The translations under genes and the position numbers were made by a program. A stretch of DNA of 64,000 nucleotides, taken from assembly GCF_024757985.1 (NCBI RefSeq), contig NZ_CP103289.1, positions 868,001-932,000 of the forward strand, in the 5' to 3' direction. The notes beneath the pieces were generated by a model that was not told the DNA's origin, did not search any database, and saw only the letters and a list, made by a program, of their open reading frames with translations. This document shows, piece after piece, positions 63,984 through 64,000 of this stretch. How positions within the stretch are numbered: position 1 is the first letter of the stretch; the number at the start of each line of letters is the position of its first letter. This DNA is from Cellulomonas sp. NS3 (GTDB lineage Bacteria > Actinomycetota > Actinomycetes > Actinomycetales > Cellulomonadaceae).

Positions 63984-64000
63984 AGCGCCCCCACCGCGGG

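Overview
The window is very GC-rich DNA with dense, often overlapping genes, GTG starts and actinobacterial marker functions: mycothiol synthase MshD, the MutT1-type Nudix/phosphatase next to polyphosphate kinase, ClpC, a GAF-ANTAR protein and a DivIVA-motif protein. A secreted GH5 mannanase with a Pro/Thr linker and a CBM2, a GH51 arabinofuranosidase and a GH95 fucosidase point to a plant-polysaccharide degrader. Cellulomonas or a close relative in the Micrococcales is my inference. There are no rRNA or tRNA genes, IS elements, phage genes or CRISPR arrays; it reads as ordinary chromosome.

Layout. 1-4.0 kb: kdp potassium-pump operon on the minus strand (small membrane ORF, kdpF, kdpA, kdpB; kdpC is not in the window). 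4.3-8.5 kb: small hypothetical, a proline-repeat gene coupled to a HAD phosphatase, DedA, a phosphotransferase-like protein, a Gly-tailed membrane protein and a frameshifted Nudix gene. 8.7-11.4 kb: clpC with a candidate ClgR box and a terminator. 11.5-14.5 kb: IclR regulator and a NarL-type two-component pair. 14.6-23.5 kb: a hexuronate locus with DUF4862 divergent from a TRAP transporter (dctPQM), then kduI, an IclR regulator, kduD, eda and kdgK. This set can take a 5-keto-4-deoxyuronate precursor from outside the cell to pyruvate plus glyceraldehyde-3-phosphate. 23.6-25.9 kb: a B-lectin/cysteine-peptidase-like protein and a secreted protein of unknown function. 26.0-36.2 kb: LacI regulator, GAF-ANTAR, fucose-type reductase plus GH95, amidohydrolase (lactonase type), GH51 and a Gfo/Idh oxidoreductase. 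Related LacI-type operators lie in front of three of these units. 36.2-39.2 kb: OmpA-domain lipoprotein and a chemoreceptor lacking an external sensor domain. 39.3-44.0 kb: sugar MFS, two unknown coupled genes and the DUF47/Pit phosphate pair with a PHO-like box. 44.0-50.2 kb: mshD-ppk-mutT1 (all overlapping), Nudix, GNAT and an unknown gene. 50.4-52.4 kb: a P-loop kinase coupled to a flavoprotein, then a 21-bp repeat that merges into a terminator. 52.4-55.4 kb: mannanase, MarR with a palindromic operator, and a mycothiol-dependent isomerase-like protein. 55.5-64.0 kb: acs, a membrane protein and a formate/nitrite transporter, with DosR-like boxes at acs and the transporter; then an OYE-type reductase, a four-copy DivIVA-motif protein, malic enzyme and a Fic-like protein.

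Recurring themes are start codons sitting 6-7 nt behind a -10-like hexamer with no Shine-Dalgarno (leaderless mRNAs), four-base GTGA/ATGA overlaps that couple genes, and in-phase GC-rich minisatellites. All functions are inferred from sequence reading; no database search was run.
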